A stretch of DNA of 64,000 nucleotides from Peptoniphilus_E sp964345555 (GCA_964345555.1 CAYFRD010000004.1:1-64000); one strand, 5' to 3'; positions 52,639-61,883 are shown, counted from the first letter of the stretch. The notes: generated from the sequence alone by a model not told the origin. Program-made: numbers and translations.

Positions 52639-53775
52639 TTATCCAAATAGTATCAAGAATACTCCCGCAGCTACAGCTGAGCCGATAACTCCCGCTACGT
52701 TGGGACCCATCGCGTGCATCAACAGGAAGTTGGTAGGATTGTATTTTCTACCTTCAACTTGTGAAACTCTGGCTGCCATCGGTACTGCAGATACACCTGC
52801 TGAACCGATAAGAGGATTTATCTTTCCACCTGTAATATAGTACAGAATCTTGCCGAATAGTACTCCGCCCACTGTGGCAAAGGAAAATGCCATCAATCCT
52901 AGAGCTATGATTTTAATAGTTGCAGGTGAAAGGAATACATCTCCATTTGCAGTAGCTCCTACGGTAGTTCCAAGCATGATTGTAACTATGTTCATCAATG
53001 CATTTTGAGCTGTGTCTGAAAGTCTTGCTGTAACTCCCGATTCCTTAAAAAGGTTTCCTAACATCAACATCCCCAACAGAGGTGCTACAGAGGGAAGAAG
53101 CAACGATGTAAATAGTACTACCACTACGGGGAATACAACTTTTTCAGCCTTTGAAACAGGTCTTAGAGCTACCATCTTGGTTTCTCTTTCTTTTTGTGTA
53201 GTAAGCGCCTTCATAATAGGCGGTTGAATCAATGGTATAAGTGCCATGTATGAGTATGCCGCAACTGCAATAGGCGCAAGCAATTGAGGTGCCAAAGTAT
53301 TTGTTACGTATATGGCAGTAGGACCATCGGCTCCTCCGATTATAGCTATGGATGCAGCTTCTTCAGGATCGAATCCCAATGCGATAGCTACTATGAATGC
53401 CATATATATACCGAATTGTGCTGCAGATCCCAAAATCAGTGAAATGGGATTAGCAATTAGCGGTCCGAAGTCCGTCATGGATCCTACACCCATGAAAATC
53501 AAACATGGAAATAGGTTGGACTTAACTCCGCCGTAAATAATTCTAAGCACCCCTTGGTTATACCACGGTTCCGCTTCTGCCATCAAACCTGCCGCCGGTA
53601 AATTTGAAAGCATCATACCGAATGCTATGGGCAACAGCAGTAATGGTTCAAATTCTTTCTTAATAGCCAAATATAAAAGTATAAAGGATACTAAGAACAT
53701 TACGGCATTTTGCCAGGTTATATTAGCAAAACCTGATTCTGCTAAAATACCCTTTAATGTTTCAAAAAATATCAC
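52639..53775 (-). CDS. gcdB: Glutaconyl-CoA decarboxylase beta subunit (Na+ pump)
   Basis: A 378-residue, about ten-helix membrane protein of the OadB/MmdB/GcdB family. It decarboxylates carboxybiotin and exports Na+. Key segments are GVGSMTDFGPLIANPISLILGSAAQFGIY, GGADGPTAIYVTNTLAPQLL, YSYMALIPLIQPPIMKALTTQKERE and GSAGVSAVPMAARVSQ, with the Asp in SMTDFGPLIANP expected to bind Na+. It follows gcdC by 28 nt. Confidence 0.95.
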   Translation of the reverse strand: MIFFETLKGILAESGFANITWQNAVMFLVSFILLYLAIKKEFEPLLLLPIAFGMMLSNLPAAGLMAEAEPWYNQGVLRIIYGGVKSNLFPCLIFMGVGSMTDFGPLIANPISLILGSAAQFGIYMAFIVAIALGFDPEEAASIAIIGGADGPTAIYVTNTLAPQLLAPIAVAAYSYMALIPLIQPPIMKALTTQKERETKMVALRPVSKAEKVVFPVVVVLFTSLLLPSVAPLLGMLMLGNLFKESGVTARLSDTAQNALMNIVTIMLGTTVGATANGDVFLSPATIKIIALGLMAFSFATVGGVLFGKILYYITGGKINPLIGSAGVSAVPMAARVSQVEGRKYNPTNFLLMHAMGPNVAGVIGSAVAAGVFLILFG

Positions 53776-53803
53776 TATAATTCCTCCTAAATATAATTAA
53801 CTA

Positions 53804-54238
53804 TTAATTAATTTCAGCCAATAATTGATCTGTATCTACAGTTTCTCCAGCTTTAACCTTTAATGTGATCTTTCCGCCGGCAGGTGCTACGATTTCATTT
53901 TCCATCTTCATAGCTTCAAGAATAAGTACTACATCTCCTGCCCCTACTTGATCTCCGTCATTTACCAATACTCTTAAAATATTACCGGGCATGGGTGATG
54001 TAACTTGTTCTCCGCCGCCTGAAGAAGCTGCAGGTGCTGCTTGAGGTGCAGGTTGTGGTGCAGGTTGTGGTGCAGGAGCAGGTGCAGGTGCCGCTTGTTG
54101 TACAGGTGCCGCTTGCGGAACGGGTGCTACAGGTGCAGGTGCTGCTCCGAAATCAGCCATGCTTAAAGATTTAGGTCCGCCTACTTTTTCAACTTCTACT
54201 TCATAAACTTTTCCATCTACTTTTACTTGATATTTCAT
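53804..54238 (-). CDS. gcdC: Glutaconyl-CoA decarboxylase biotin carrier (gamma) subunit
   Basis: A 144-residue carrier protein. The N-terminal docking strand (MKYQVKVDGKVYEVEVEKV) is joined by a long Ala/Pro/Gln linker (about 33-72) to the biotinyl domain, with Lys111 in LEAMKMENE biotinylated. The swinging arm links GcdA and GcdB. The repetitive linker, with units of APQP, is the most length-variable part of such proteins. Confidence 0.96.
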   Translation of the reverse strand: MKYQVKVDGKVYEVEVEKVGGPKSLSMADFGAAPAPVAPVPQAAPVQQAAPAPAPAPQPAPQPAPQAAPAASSGGGEQVTSPMPGNILRVLVNDGDQVGAGDVVLILEAMKMENEIVAPAGGKITLKVKAGETVDTDQLLAEIN

Positions 54239-54271
54239 TAAAATTCATCCTTCCTTATTATTTTTAATTAA

Positions 54272-54592
54272 TTATTTCTTTTCATTAATCGAGACTATTT
54301 TAAATTGATCTACAGGACGTTTCATGTCCTCTGAAACAGCTGCTACTATGGCGGCAACTAATGCACCGTCTTTCTTTTGTTCTGCACTTGCTGCCGGCTG
54401 TTGCTTTGCTTGAGCCTTTGCAGGCACCGGTTTTGTATCATTTTTTCCTTGACTTTTTGCAATAGAAGCAACAACAGAAGAAATAATTTGGACAAATATT
54501 GCCAATGATATCAAAACTAAAAATACGATAGAAAAACCTACCAGCGAAACTATGACCGCTTCAGGCAAGGTCATGCTTTCACTTCCCCACAT
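54272..54592 (-). CDS. gcdD: Glutaconyl-CoA decarboxylase delta subunit (OadG-like)
   Basis: A 106-residue small subunit with one N-terminal membrane helix (about 10-37), an Ala/Pro/Lys-rich linker and a soluble tail (LVAAIVAAVSEDMKRPVDQFKIVSINEKK). Delta/gamma OadG-like subunits hold the pump together. It heads the whole gcdD-C-B-gctA-B-gcdA operon. GGAGG precedes the ATG. Confidence 0.9.
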   Translation of the reverse strand: MWGSESMTLPEAVIVSLVGFSIVFLVLISLAIFVQIISSVVASIAKSQGKNDTKPVPAKAQAKQQPAASAEQKKDGALVAAIVAAVSEDMKRPVDQFKIVSINEKK

Positions 54593-54650
54593 GGAATAAC
54601 ACCTCCTCTTATAAATCCCACATCATGAAATTAATTTCATTATTGCCATC

Positions 54651-54679
54651 ATTATAACAAATTCAGCCTACTCTTTCAA
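54651..54679 (-). promoter_or_regulatory. Promoter of the gcd/gct operon
   Basis: TTGAAA (54674-54679), 17-bp spacer, TATAAT (54651-54656) on the minus strand, about 60 bp before gcdD. Confidence 0.8.
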
Positions 54680-55019
54680 TAAAGTTTTAAACTTATTTTT
54701 AAAATAATAAGCGATCATCTTATTTTCAGCTGTCATCTTAACTGTGTAAATTTATGCAATTAATATGTATGTATTTCCATTATACATTAAAAAATTCTTT
54801 AATTAAACGGTATTAAAAACTTTAATAGTAAACTTAAATATGTTTATGGCTTTTTAATTTGGAGAATGAAAACAAGCCTGTTTATTGATAAAAAATGAAT
54901 TAAATATTGAATATTTATCGGTCGAATGCAAGAATTTATCTCCGGCAATAATGAATACAAATATAAAAAATATATTTTTTCATCGCTAAAGATACAGGAA
55001 ATCCCCATTATTCTTAATA

Positions 55020-55055
55020 CAAAAAAGTCTGCAGACTACTTAGTGTAGTGCAGAC
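55020..55055 (-). terminator. Terminator of the DUF1002 gene
   Basis: GTCTGCA/TGCAGAC outer stem with an inner CTAC/GTAG helix, then TTTTTT on the minus strand, 57 bp after the stop. Confidence 0.85.
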
Positions 55056-55112
55056 CTTTTGATAAATATCTGTTGATATGAAGTTTTACGGTTTGTAATA
55101 TCTTTAATCGCA

Positions 55113-56015
55113 TTATAAATTTGCAAAGAAGTCCTTAAGCCAGTCGATGAATTTGGCGAACCATCCCTTGGATTTTTCCAGAGTTTGCTGTCCTTCTTCA
55201 GAGCTGAAATAGTCTATTGCTTTTTGCGAATACTCTTTGGCTATTTCAGAGTACTTTGCAGCTTCTTCTGCTATCTTATCCCAATCTACATCTACATTTT
55301 TGAGTTTGTTGAAAAATACGGTCAACTCTTCCACTTGATTATCGGTGATGTCTATGTTGTATTCATTGGATATGTGCTGTATCAATCCTCTTATTTCCTC
55401 GGTATCTTTGGGCATATTTTTGGCAAATTGAACCTTCACCGCATTCATCAGGTCGTTGGTCTTTTCTTTGCCCAAATCAGTTTCAAGTCCTGCCGCCACT
55501 ATCATTTCTTCGTTGGCAATCTTCTTAACTTCGTCGGGAATTTTTTTGCCTGTGGACGTTTCGTATGCCTTCATTATGCCTGTCAATGCCGCTGTGCCGG
55601 TAACGCTCAGCGGTGCCGAAACCTGTACACGTGCATCTGTCACTCCGGCTGTCACCAGCGCATTCCTATAGGTATCTTCGGTGATGTAGTTTATGTTTTT
55701 TGAAATATCCACATCTATTCCCATCCCCTTTTCGGTGTAGGTGATCATGGATGATGATAAAGCTTTGTGCCCTATTTTGCCCGCCGGGACAATCCCTCCG
55801 AGGTACTTGTGCTCTTCGTCATTGGTGACTTCTATGGTCAAGGTATCTTCTCCAACTCCGAATTCCCTAAGCATACTTTGCTTTTCATCTGCACTTAAAT
55901 CCGCTCCCAAACTGACTATGCTGTCTCCCACAGCCGTATCGGCAAGTGTTATGGTCGGTGCCAATGTCAATATTGCAAGCACCAATGTGCCTATTTTCTT
56001 TATCTTTAAATTCAT
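55113..56015 (-). CDS. Secreted DUF1002-domain protein
   Basis: A 300-residue exported protein with a signal peptide (about 1-25, cleavage likely after TLA). The DUF1002 pattern covers about residues 30-250: DSIVSLGADLSADEKQSMLREFG, then EEHKYLGGIVPAGKIGHKALSSSMITY, GMGIDVDISKNINYITEDTYRNALVTAGVTDARV, and SAPLSVTGTAALTGIMKAYE. It resembles YpuA of Bacillus; the function is unknown. The C-terminus has an amphipathic aromatic segment (WFAKFIDWLKDFF). It is monocistronic. Confidence 0.88.
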   Translation of the reverse strand: MNLKIKKIGTLVLAILTLAPTITLADTAVGDSIVSLGADLSADEKQSMLREFGVGEDTLTIEVTNDEEHKYLGGIVPAGKIGHKALSSSMITYTEKGMGIDVDISKNINYITEDTYRNALVTAGVTDARVQVSAPLSVTGTAALTGIMKAYETSTGKKIPDEVKKIANEEMIVAAGLETDLGKEKTNDLMNAVKVQFAKNMPKDTEEIRGLIQHISNEYNIDITDNQVEELTVFFNKLKNVDVDWDKIAEEAAKYSEIAKEYSQKAIDYFSSEEGQQTLEKSKGWFAKFIDWLKDFFANL

Positions 56016-56145
56016 TTGTTCACTTCCTTTTCTTGCGAAGCATTATATCAAAGGATTTTGTAAATATAGTGAAATTAATAAATTTTTAAAACTTTGTTGG
56101 ATATTTTTAAGAAATACGGAGCGGTGTTATTGTTAATTCCTATGA

Positions 56146-56173
56146 AAAATAACCCGCTTAAGCAGGTTATTTT
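56146..56173 (-). terminator. Terminator of the [FeFe]-hydrogenase-like gene
   Basis: AAAATAACC/GGTTATTTT arms with a complementary GC centre around TTAA. It starts within the stop codon region of the gene. Confidence 0.75.
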
Positions 56174-57669
56174 CAATCATTCTCTATTAGATTGTTTTCA
56201 AGAGGTGTGGTAAATTCAGATTCGTCTTTAAATTTATTGATCATTTTCTTGACCTTGGTCGTGGAATTGATAGTTCCCATACCGGCTATACAACCGCCCG
56301 GGCACGCCATACCTTCAAGCAGATACCCGTTGTACTTTCCTGCCTTTGCAAGCTTCATAAGTTTTGCACATTCTGTAAGTGTATCAGCTCTTTCGATTTT
56401 TATATCCCTCTCCGGTGATAGTTCCTTGGCAATCTCCTTTACAGCTTCTGCAACTCCGCCTGCGATTGCATATCCTCTACCAAGGCTGGAAGAATCTTCG
56501 ATTTTTTTGTCTATGTTCATATGGGCGGGGTCTATATTTTTTGCTTCAAACATACCCATCAGTTCTTCAAAGGTTATAACAAACTCAACGAAGTCCTTAA
56601 CCTTTGTGTCAATGGCTTCAGATTTTTTTGAAGTACATGGTCCTATGAAGCACACTATGGCATCTTTATCTATATTGTGTATATGCTGAGCGGTGTATAT
56701 CATGGGTGATGAAGATTCCGAAATGTATTCGTATATATCAGGAAACTGTTTCTTTACCAGAAGCGACCACGAATAGCAGCAGGACGTCGCCATGAACGGT
56801 ATCTCGCCCGGTACTCTCTCCAAATATTCCTGTGCTTCGTGCAAAGTTGTTAAATCGGCTCCCAACCCAACTTCTATTACATCTTTGAATCCAAGTTTTC
56901 TTATGGCTTCAAATATCTGTTCGGGATTTGCATTCGGTCCGAATTGTCCTACAAAGGACGGTGCAACTATGGCATAAATATCTTTTTTGGGATCTTTTAT
57001 CGCCTTTATCAGTTGATAGATTTGTGTCTTGTCGGCAATTGCTCCGAAGGGACATTGTGTGACACATCTTCCGCATTGAACGCATTTGTCCTGGTCGATT
57101 TCCGCTCTGCCGTACTTGTCACTACCTATCGCTCCAACTCCGCAAATGGATGCACAAGGTCTGTCAAATTGTATAATGGCATTAAAGGGACAGGTCTTTT
57201 CACATCTTCCACATTTTATACACTTGTCTTTGTCTATTACAGCTCTGTTTTTTCCTATGGTTATTGCTCCTACGGGACATACGTTTTTACAGGGTTTTGC
57301 CATGCACTTTCTGCAGTTGTCAGTCACGTAGAATTGTTTTGTCGGACATGCCTCGCATGCGAATTTAATTATGTTTATCAATGGTTGAGAATAGACGTTG
57401 TAGTCGAAGTCTATATCTTCAAATCCGTCGGTGATTTTTTTAAATTCGCTGATTTTTCTGGCATCCATGCCTAATGCGAGTCTGAGCCTTTCTTCAGTAA
57501 CGGCTCTGGCTCTGAATATATCATCTCTGTATTTAGGAACTTCCCCAGGAACCAATCTGTATGCCGCATCTTCAAAATCAGCAACATCCAGATCTTCGTA
57601 GGCACTTCTCGCCACCTCTTTAAAAATTCTGCGTCTGATATTTATAATATCATCATAACTTTCCTTCAT
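56173..57669 (-). CDS. [FeFe]-hydrogenase-like protein, group B type, with several [4Fe-4S] clusters
   Basis: A 498-residue protein. Residues 118-220 hold ferredoxin-like Cys motifs (CRKCMAKPCKNVCP, CIKCGRCEKTCP, CASIC, CVQCGRCVTQCP). The H-cluster domain follows with L1 TSCCYSW (Cys297-298), L2 GPCTSKKSE (Cys345) and L3 EGMACPGGC (Cys456, Cys460), so all four cluster Cys and the proton-channel Cys are present. The usual Pro of TSCCPxW and Met of MPCTSKK are Tyr and Gly. It fits the clostridial group B hydrogenase family in length. The ATG at 57669 is chosen, with GAGAGGATG just upstream. It could oxidise reduced ferredoxin made by Bcd-Etf. Confidence 0.82.
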   Translation of the reverse strand: MKESYDDIINIRRRIFKEVARSAYEDLDVADFEDAAYRLVPGEVPKYRDDIFRARAVTEERLRLALGMDARKISEFKKITDGFEDIDFDYNVYSQPLINIIKFACEACPTKQFYVTDNCRKCMAKPCKNVCPVGAITIGKNRAVIDKDKCIKCGRCEKTCPFNAIIQFDRPCASICGVGAIGSDKYGRAEIDQDKCVQCGRCVTQCPFGAIADKTQIYQLIKAIKDPKKDIYAIVAPSFVGQFGPNANPEQIFEAIRKLGFKDVIEVGLGADLTTLHEAQEYLERVPGEIPFMATSCCYSWSLLVKKQFPDIYEYISESSSPMIYTAQHIHNIDKDAIVCFIGPCTSKKSEAIDTKVKDFVEFVITFEELMGMFEAKNIDPAHMNIDKKIEDSSSLGRGYAIAGGVAEAVKEIAKELSPERDIKIERADTLTECAKLMKLAKAGKYNGYLLEGMACPGGCIAGMGTINSTTKVKKMINKFKDESEFTTPLENNLIEND

Positions 57670-57752
57670 TTTGCATCCTCTCATTAAATTTTCGTTATTG
57701 TCGTTAACATTATATACCAATAAGAATTATATTAAAGCAAAATGTTTTAAAT

Positions 57753-59027
57753 TTAACAATTTTTTGACGTTTTATCATTCAACATCAAGTTCAACAAACT
57801 TTCATATATGGGTTCGCAACCTACAACTTCGGCAACAACGTCCGATACGTAGCTGACTATTAATACAGGCAGCAAAAAGGACATGGATGTGCCTGTCATC
57901 TCAAGAATGAGCACTATACCCGTGACAGGCGCTCTAACTATGGAGGCGAAATGCCCAGCCATGGCAATTATAACTATGTACAAAACAGCTTCGTATTGAA
58001 TTAATTCCATATTGAATAGCAGCGTTGCGTATACATTGCCCATCAATGAACCCATTGCAAGCAATGGAAAAAATATTCCTCCCGGTAATCCGGAACAAAA
58101 TGCCAATACTATAAGTAGTAGTTTCATTCCAAATAAATACAACAGTTTAGGAGTTTGTGGATTGGTGTTCATTGGCAACAAAATCAAACTCTCTCCTGAA
58201 CCGAATAAACTTTCGTCAAAGAATAAAATTATCGCCGTAATTACAAAAGGAAAAACTCGCTTAATAACATCGGGAACTTTAACCGATTTATATAATTTCT
58301 TTCCGCCGATTATGCACTTGTTAAAAAGTACACCTGACAATCCCGTGACTACTCCCAATCCGCCCAAGTAGACAAGATTCGGCAGTTGACCTGACTCAAA
58401 TGCTCCCACCGGAAAAACTTCTTCTCCGCCCGCTATTAATACCGATAGAATTGTGGCACAGATGACAGCCAGTGCAAACTGAATAAAAGACCTCTTTGTG
58501 GATTTGTGAATGAGTTCCTCAACGCAGAAGATCACTCCGGCAAGGGGTGAATTGAAAGCCGCCGCCATACCTGCTCCTGCACATCCTGCAATAAAATACT
58601 CCTTGCTGTCCTGTTGATTGGACAGTTCCGCAACCCCTTGCCCAATAGATGCCCCTATTTGAATAGACGGACCCTCTCTGCCCAAGGTCAATCCTGATCC
58701 TATGCAGACCATGCCGCCGATGAATTTATAAAACAAAACTTTAAACCAGTTGAAATTCAACTTACCCTTTAATTGTCCACTAACTTGCGGTATTCCCGAA
58801 CCCGAAATATTCGGTTCCCTTTTAAGACAAAAATCAGCAAAAACTCCCATCAATATAAAAGAAATCAAAAATAATACCTTGTATGTAAAATCTGCTTCGG
58901 CAATTTGCAAAAATCCTCTAAAAAATATTCCGATCTTGCCTATCCCCAATTTAAATAAACTCACTACAATACCCGTTAAAGCTCCTGCCAGGGCGGTGAG
59001 GAATACAATGTTAAACTTTCTCTTCAT
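57753..59027 (-). CDS. ClC-family chloride channel/transporter
   Basis: A 424-residue ClC protein with about ten to twelve membrane segments. Anion-site segments are GSGIPQVSG (about 76-84), GREGPSIQIGAS with gating Glu118, and GGIFFPLLAMGSLMGN. It lacks C-terminal CBS domains. Whether it is a channel or an H+/Cl- antiporter cannot be settled here. The ATG at 59027 is chosen because AAGGA lies 9 nt upstream. It ends about 80 bp upstream of the hydrogenase start. Confidence 0.92.
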   Translation of the reverse strand: MKRKFNIVFLTALAGALTGIVVSLFKLGIGKIGIFFRGFLQIAEADFTYKVLFLISFILMGVFADFCLKREPNISGSGIPQVSGQLKGKLNFNWFKVLFYKFIGGMVCIGSGLTLGREGPSIQIGASIGQGVAELSNQQDSKEYFIAGCAGAGMAAAFNSPLAGVIFCVEELIHKSTKRSFIQFALAVICATILSVLIAGGEEVFPVGAFESGQLPNLVYLGGLGVVTGLSGVLFNKCIIGGKKLYKSVKVPDVIKRVFPFVITAIILFFDESLFGSGESLILLPMNTNPQTPKLLYLFGMKLLLIVLAFCSGLPGGIFFPLLAMGSLMGNVYATLLFNMELIQYEAVLYIVIIAMAGHFASIVRAPVTGIVLILEMTGTSMSFLLPVLIVSYVSDVVAEVVGCEPIYESLLNLMLNDKTSKNC

Positions 59028-59198
59028 TCCAAGCCATCCTTTTTGATTTAATATTAACATAATATTGCCGACAAAATTTGATTTTTATCAAAAAACTTGC
59101 TTGTGCTGAATAATTTTCACTCTTACAAATAGTCCTTATTGAAAAATTTTTACAATTTGGTTAATATTTAACTAGATTATAGTAAAGGGATGAATTCT

Positions 59199-60134
59199 AT
59201 GAAGAAGAAATTTTTTTTATACACATGTATTTTTATTATATTAATATCTCTTTTCACCGCTTGCAAAAAATCGGATGAAACTACAAAAAAGTCGAAAAAT
59301 ATCTATGATATTTCAATCAATCCGGAAAATAAAGGCAAACACTTTGAAAACAAAACCAAAAGTACAAAATCTCCTGAAAATAAAACAGAAAATAATTCCG
59401 CCGTCAATGATGGTATTGCTGAAAATGCAAATGCCGACGAATTAAACATAGTTGCAGGAGCACCATCTCAAAGTTCTGTTGCTGTGGTGAAATCACTCTC
59501 TGACGATGAATTAAAGCATTTTAACATCGTGGAAACTCGCACCTTTAAAGAAAATGAAGAGTTTGCAGACAATATGCTCTTCACTCCCATAACGGACAAA
59601 ATCACTGTTGAAGCCTTCACCACATCCTTTGATGAAGAGACTTATACAGCATCTGCAGATGAATTGCTCTGGGAAACTTCCCTACACATGGGAGAATCAC
59701 TGCTACTTAAAACACCACTTAGAGAAACAATTCCGGATCTCTTGCTAATGATAAATAGTGATGACAAGACCGTATACTGGTATAACGGATACGACGGATT
59801 GGGCGAATATAATCTTTCCTACTACATTAATGACAGTTACTTTATAGACTCCAATTGGTACCCCGGTGGAACCTTTCTATCCGACATAGTCATCGCCTAT
59901 GAATCATTAATAATTTATGATGAAATCAAAAACTACATAGCAGATGGAATGCAGATCTATTTCACTGCCGAATACGAAAATATAAATAGTGTGGCATGTC
60001 CAATATTTGTATTGGGTACAGATCATCCCGAGCAATTTGTCAGAGAAATATACTACGCCTTTGACCCTGTGAACATGGTTGCCTACTACTTGGATCCTGT
60101 CACCGGAGAATGGCAGATTTTAGGCATGGGTTAA
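59199..60134 (+). CDS. Uncharacterised lipoprotein
   Basis: A 311-residue lipoprotein with signal peptide and lipobox LFTAC (Cys about 22). A low-complexity Lys/Asn/Glu/Ser linker covers residues 23-85. The C-terminal globular part has many Tyr and acidic residues and ends FDPVNMVAYYLDPVTGEWQILGMG. No catalytic motif or named domain is recognisable. ATG at 59199 is chosen, with AAAGGGATG upstream. It has its own terminator and precedes sigI by 170 bp. Confidence 0.75.
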   Translation: MKKKFFLYTCIFIILISLFTACKKSDETTKKSKNIYDISINPENKGKHFENKTKSTKSPENKTENNSAVNDGIAENANADELNIVAGAPSQSSVAVVKSLSDDELKHFNIVETRTFKENEEFADNMLFTPITDKITVEAFTTSFDEETYTASADELLWETSLHMGESLLLKTPLRETIPDLLLMINSDDKTVYWYNGYDGLGEYNLSYYINDSYFIDSNWYPGGTFLSDIVIAYESLIIYDEIKNYIADGMQIYFTAEYENINSVACPIFVLGTDHPEQFVREIYYAFDPVNMVAYYLDPVTGEWQILGMG

Positions 60135-60186
60135 TATTACATCGTCGTTTATACATCTTCTGCAAATTATACTTTCAATTACGGAT

Positions 60187-60232
60187 AAATTGCTGATTTT
60201 AATTTACAATTTCAGCAATTTATTTTTCTTTT
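60187..60232 (+). terminator. Terminator of the lipoprotein gene
   Basis: AAATTGCTGA/TCAGCAATTT 10-bp stem, then ATTTTTCTTTT. It isolates sigI from upstream transcription. Confidence 0.85.
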
Positions 60233-60256
60233 ATATTATTTGATAAATTTAAAAAC

Positions 60257-60292
60257 TACCCCAAAATATGACACCTTTTCGTACTATTTAAT
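60257..60292 (+). promoter_or_regulatory. SigI-type promoter of sigI
   Basis: ACCCCAAAA (60258-60266) and CGTACT (60280-60285) with ATAGTG after it. In known SigI promoters the -35 has a CCC followed by an A-tract and the -10 is CGWA; both features are present and recur before the small secreted-protein gene. Autoregulation is inferred. Confidence 0.7.
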
Positions 60293-60306
60293 AGTGGGAG
60301 GAAGCC

Positions 60307-60930
60307 ATGAAACTCAGCAAAGATGAAAGGGAAAATTTAATAAAAGAAAACATCGCCTTTATCATCAATGCCGTATCGGAAACCACCCGTCGCTACGTAG
60401 ATGCCAACGGTGACGAACTGAACGTGGGAATCTCAGCCTTTGATGAAGCCATAGGCAGATACGACAAGGACAAAGGACATTTTCATGCATTTGCAAAGAT
60501 GGTAATCAAATCTCGCACAATAGATTTTCTTCGAAAAGAAAAAATAAAACATACATCCATGGATGCAATGGTGGAAGAAGGTTTCGACATTGCAGATTAC
60601 AAATCACAAATCAATTTGGAATTGAAAGAAGACATCGAAGCATGGAAAAAAGATTTGGCATTTTTAGGAATAAGCCTTGAAGAATTGGAGAAAGAAAGTC
60701 CTAAACACCGCGACACCAGACAAAAAGCAATTGAAATCTCCGAAAAATCAAGCATAGTTCCCTACATTACCGACCACATGTACGAAAAAAAGAGATTACC
60801 AATAAAGATAATGTCTCAAAAATTTGACGTTAGTGAAAAAATAATCAGAACATCTAAAATTTTTATAATGGCATGTATAGATATTTTTTTCAAAAAATAC
60901 GACAGCCTGATCGCATTTATAAGGGGGTAG
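60307..60930 (+). CDS. sigI: RNA polymerase sigma factor SigI
   Basis: A 207-residue sigma-70-family factor of the SigI group. The region 2 signature is NAVSETTRRYVDANGDELNVGISAFDEAIGRYDKDKGHFHAFAKMVIKSRTIDFLRKEKI. The C-terminal SigI-specific domain ends in an HTH-like segment (KIMSQKFDVSEKIIRTSKIFIMACIDIF) in place of a usual sigma-4. In Bacillus SigI serves heat and wall stress, in Clostridium thermocellum polysaccharide sensing. It is co-transcribed with its anti-sigma factor 3 nt later. Confidence 0.92.
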   Translation: MKLSKDERENLIKENIAFIINAVSETTRRYVDANGDELNVGISAFDEAIGRYDKDKGHFHAFAKMVIKSRTIDFLRKEKIKHTSMDAMVEEGFDIADYKSQINLELKEDIEAWKKDLAFLGISLEELEKESPKHRDTRQKAIEISEKSSIVPYITDHMYEKKRLPIKIMSQKFDVSEKIIRTSKIFIMACIDIFFKKYDSLIAFIRG

Positions 60931-60933
60931 GAT

Positions 60934-61809
60934 ATGTATAAACAAACTATAATAGCAGAAATAAAAGACCAGTACGCCTATGCCCTGGGCAGCGATATGG
61001 AATTGATCAAAATCAAGAAAAAAGAGCATATGGCAGTAGGTCAGGAAATTTATATAACTAAAGAAGACATATACGAAGAAAAAATAATACCAATTGAGCC
61101 ACATGCAGAAATGAAAAAATCCTCTGTATCTAAAAAAATCTACAAAAAACTGGCAATAGCCTGTGCATTCATACTTGCCTTCGTGGGAATACTCAACTCC
61201 TTTTCATCTGTCGGTTACGCCAACTCCTATATATCCTTGGAACTGAAAGAGCCCAGGCAGATCCTCATAGACAAAGCAGGAATCATCAAGGAAATCACCG
61301 ACAAAAAATTCAATCCGGTAGAAACTAAACTGAAAGGTAAAAAATTAACAGATAATCTAAATGTGATAATTAAGGACAACATGCCCTCCGAAGGAGAAAA
61401 TTTCATAATGGTTTGTGACAAAGCTCCTGAAGAACTAACCGTAAAACTCAAAACCGAATTGGAAAACCTAGGTTACGAAGGCGACTTGCTCATAATCAAA
61501 GGACAAAAAGATGCTTGGAAAAATGCTAAGAGCAAAAGAAAATCACTTTCGCGATATGTGATCGAAGAAAACGGAATTAAAATATGGAACAAAAAACAAA
61601 ATCAAAATATAAACTCCGACGAAAAACAAAAAATGCTCAAAAAATTCGGAACCTACATGGAAGTAAAGAGAAAACAAGGAATTGAAGAATACAAACCTCA
61701 AGAAGACAAAAAAATAGAACTTAAAGCAAAAAAGTTCAACCAATCACACAATCAATCACCAAACGGAACAAAAAAACAAACACAAAAAGGTAAATCGCAA
61801 AACAATTAA
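60934..61809 (+). CDS. rsgI: RsgI-like membrane anti-sigma factor
   Basis: A 291-residue protein. The N-terminal RsgI anti-sigma domain (1-55, MYKQTIIAEIKDQYAYALGSDMELIKIKKKEHMAVGQEIYITKED) binds SigI. A single membrane helix (about 70-90) is followed by the extracellular ANSYISLELKEPRQILIDKAG segment. In well-studied RsgI proteins this region reads INPS and self-cleaves at Asn-Pro; here Asn is replaced (LKEP, 104-107). The C-terminus (about 225-291) is a Lys/Gln/Asn-rich tail with no carbohydrate-binding or sensing domain. Confidence 0.9.
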   Translation: MYKQTIIAEIKDQYAYALGSDMELIKIKKKEHMAVGQEIYITKEDIYEEKIIPIEPHAEMKKSSVSKKIYKKLAIACAFILAFVGILNSFSSVGYANSYISLELKEPRQILIDKAGIIKEITDKKFNPVETKLKGKKLTDNLNVIIKDNMPSEGENFIMVCDKAPEELTVKLKTELENLGYEGDLLIIKGQKDAWKNAKSKRKSLSRYVIEENGIKIWNKKQNQNINSDEKQKMLKKFGTYMEVKRKQGIEEYKPQEDKKIELKAKKFNQSHNQSPNGTKKQTQKGKSQNN

Positions 61810-61818
61810 TTAAAAACT

Positions 61819-61852
61819 TACCCAAAAAAATAAATCTCACGTACTTTATAGT
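61819..61852 (+). promoter_or_regulatory. SigI-type promoter of the small secreted-protein gene
   Basis: ACCC followed by seven A (61820-61830) and CGTACT (61840-61845) with ATAGTG after it, parallel to the sigI promoter (CCC-to-CGTAC spacer 16 bp here, 17 bp there). It lies in the 74-bp gap after rsgI. Confidence 0.68.
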
Positions 61853-61883
61853 GAAAGAACTAAAACAAAAGGAGGAAAATAAA

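Larger units (their letters stand above)
54593..55112. other. 520-bp intergenic region upstream of gcdD
   Basis: It contains the gcd promoter (54651-54679) and, at its far end, the terminator of the DUF1002 gene (55020-55055). The middle 54700-55015 is AT-rich with only small inverted repeats (for example around 54898-54912). I see no ORF or known RNA in it. Confidence 0.6.

Noticed and set aside
54680..55015. Small gene or RNA in the gap upstream of gcdD
   Set aside because: The stretch is AT-rich with short frames lacking ribosome sites and no structured element with a T-run.
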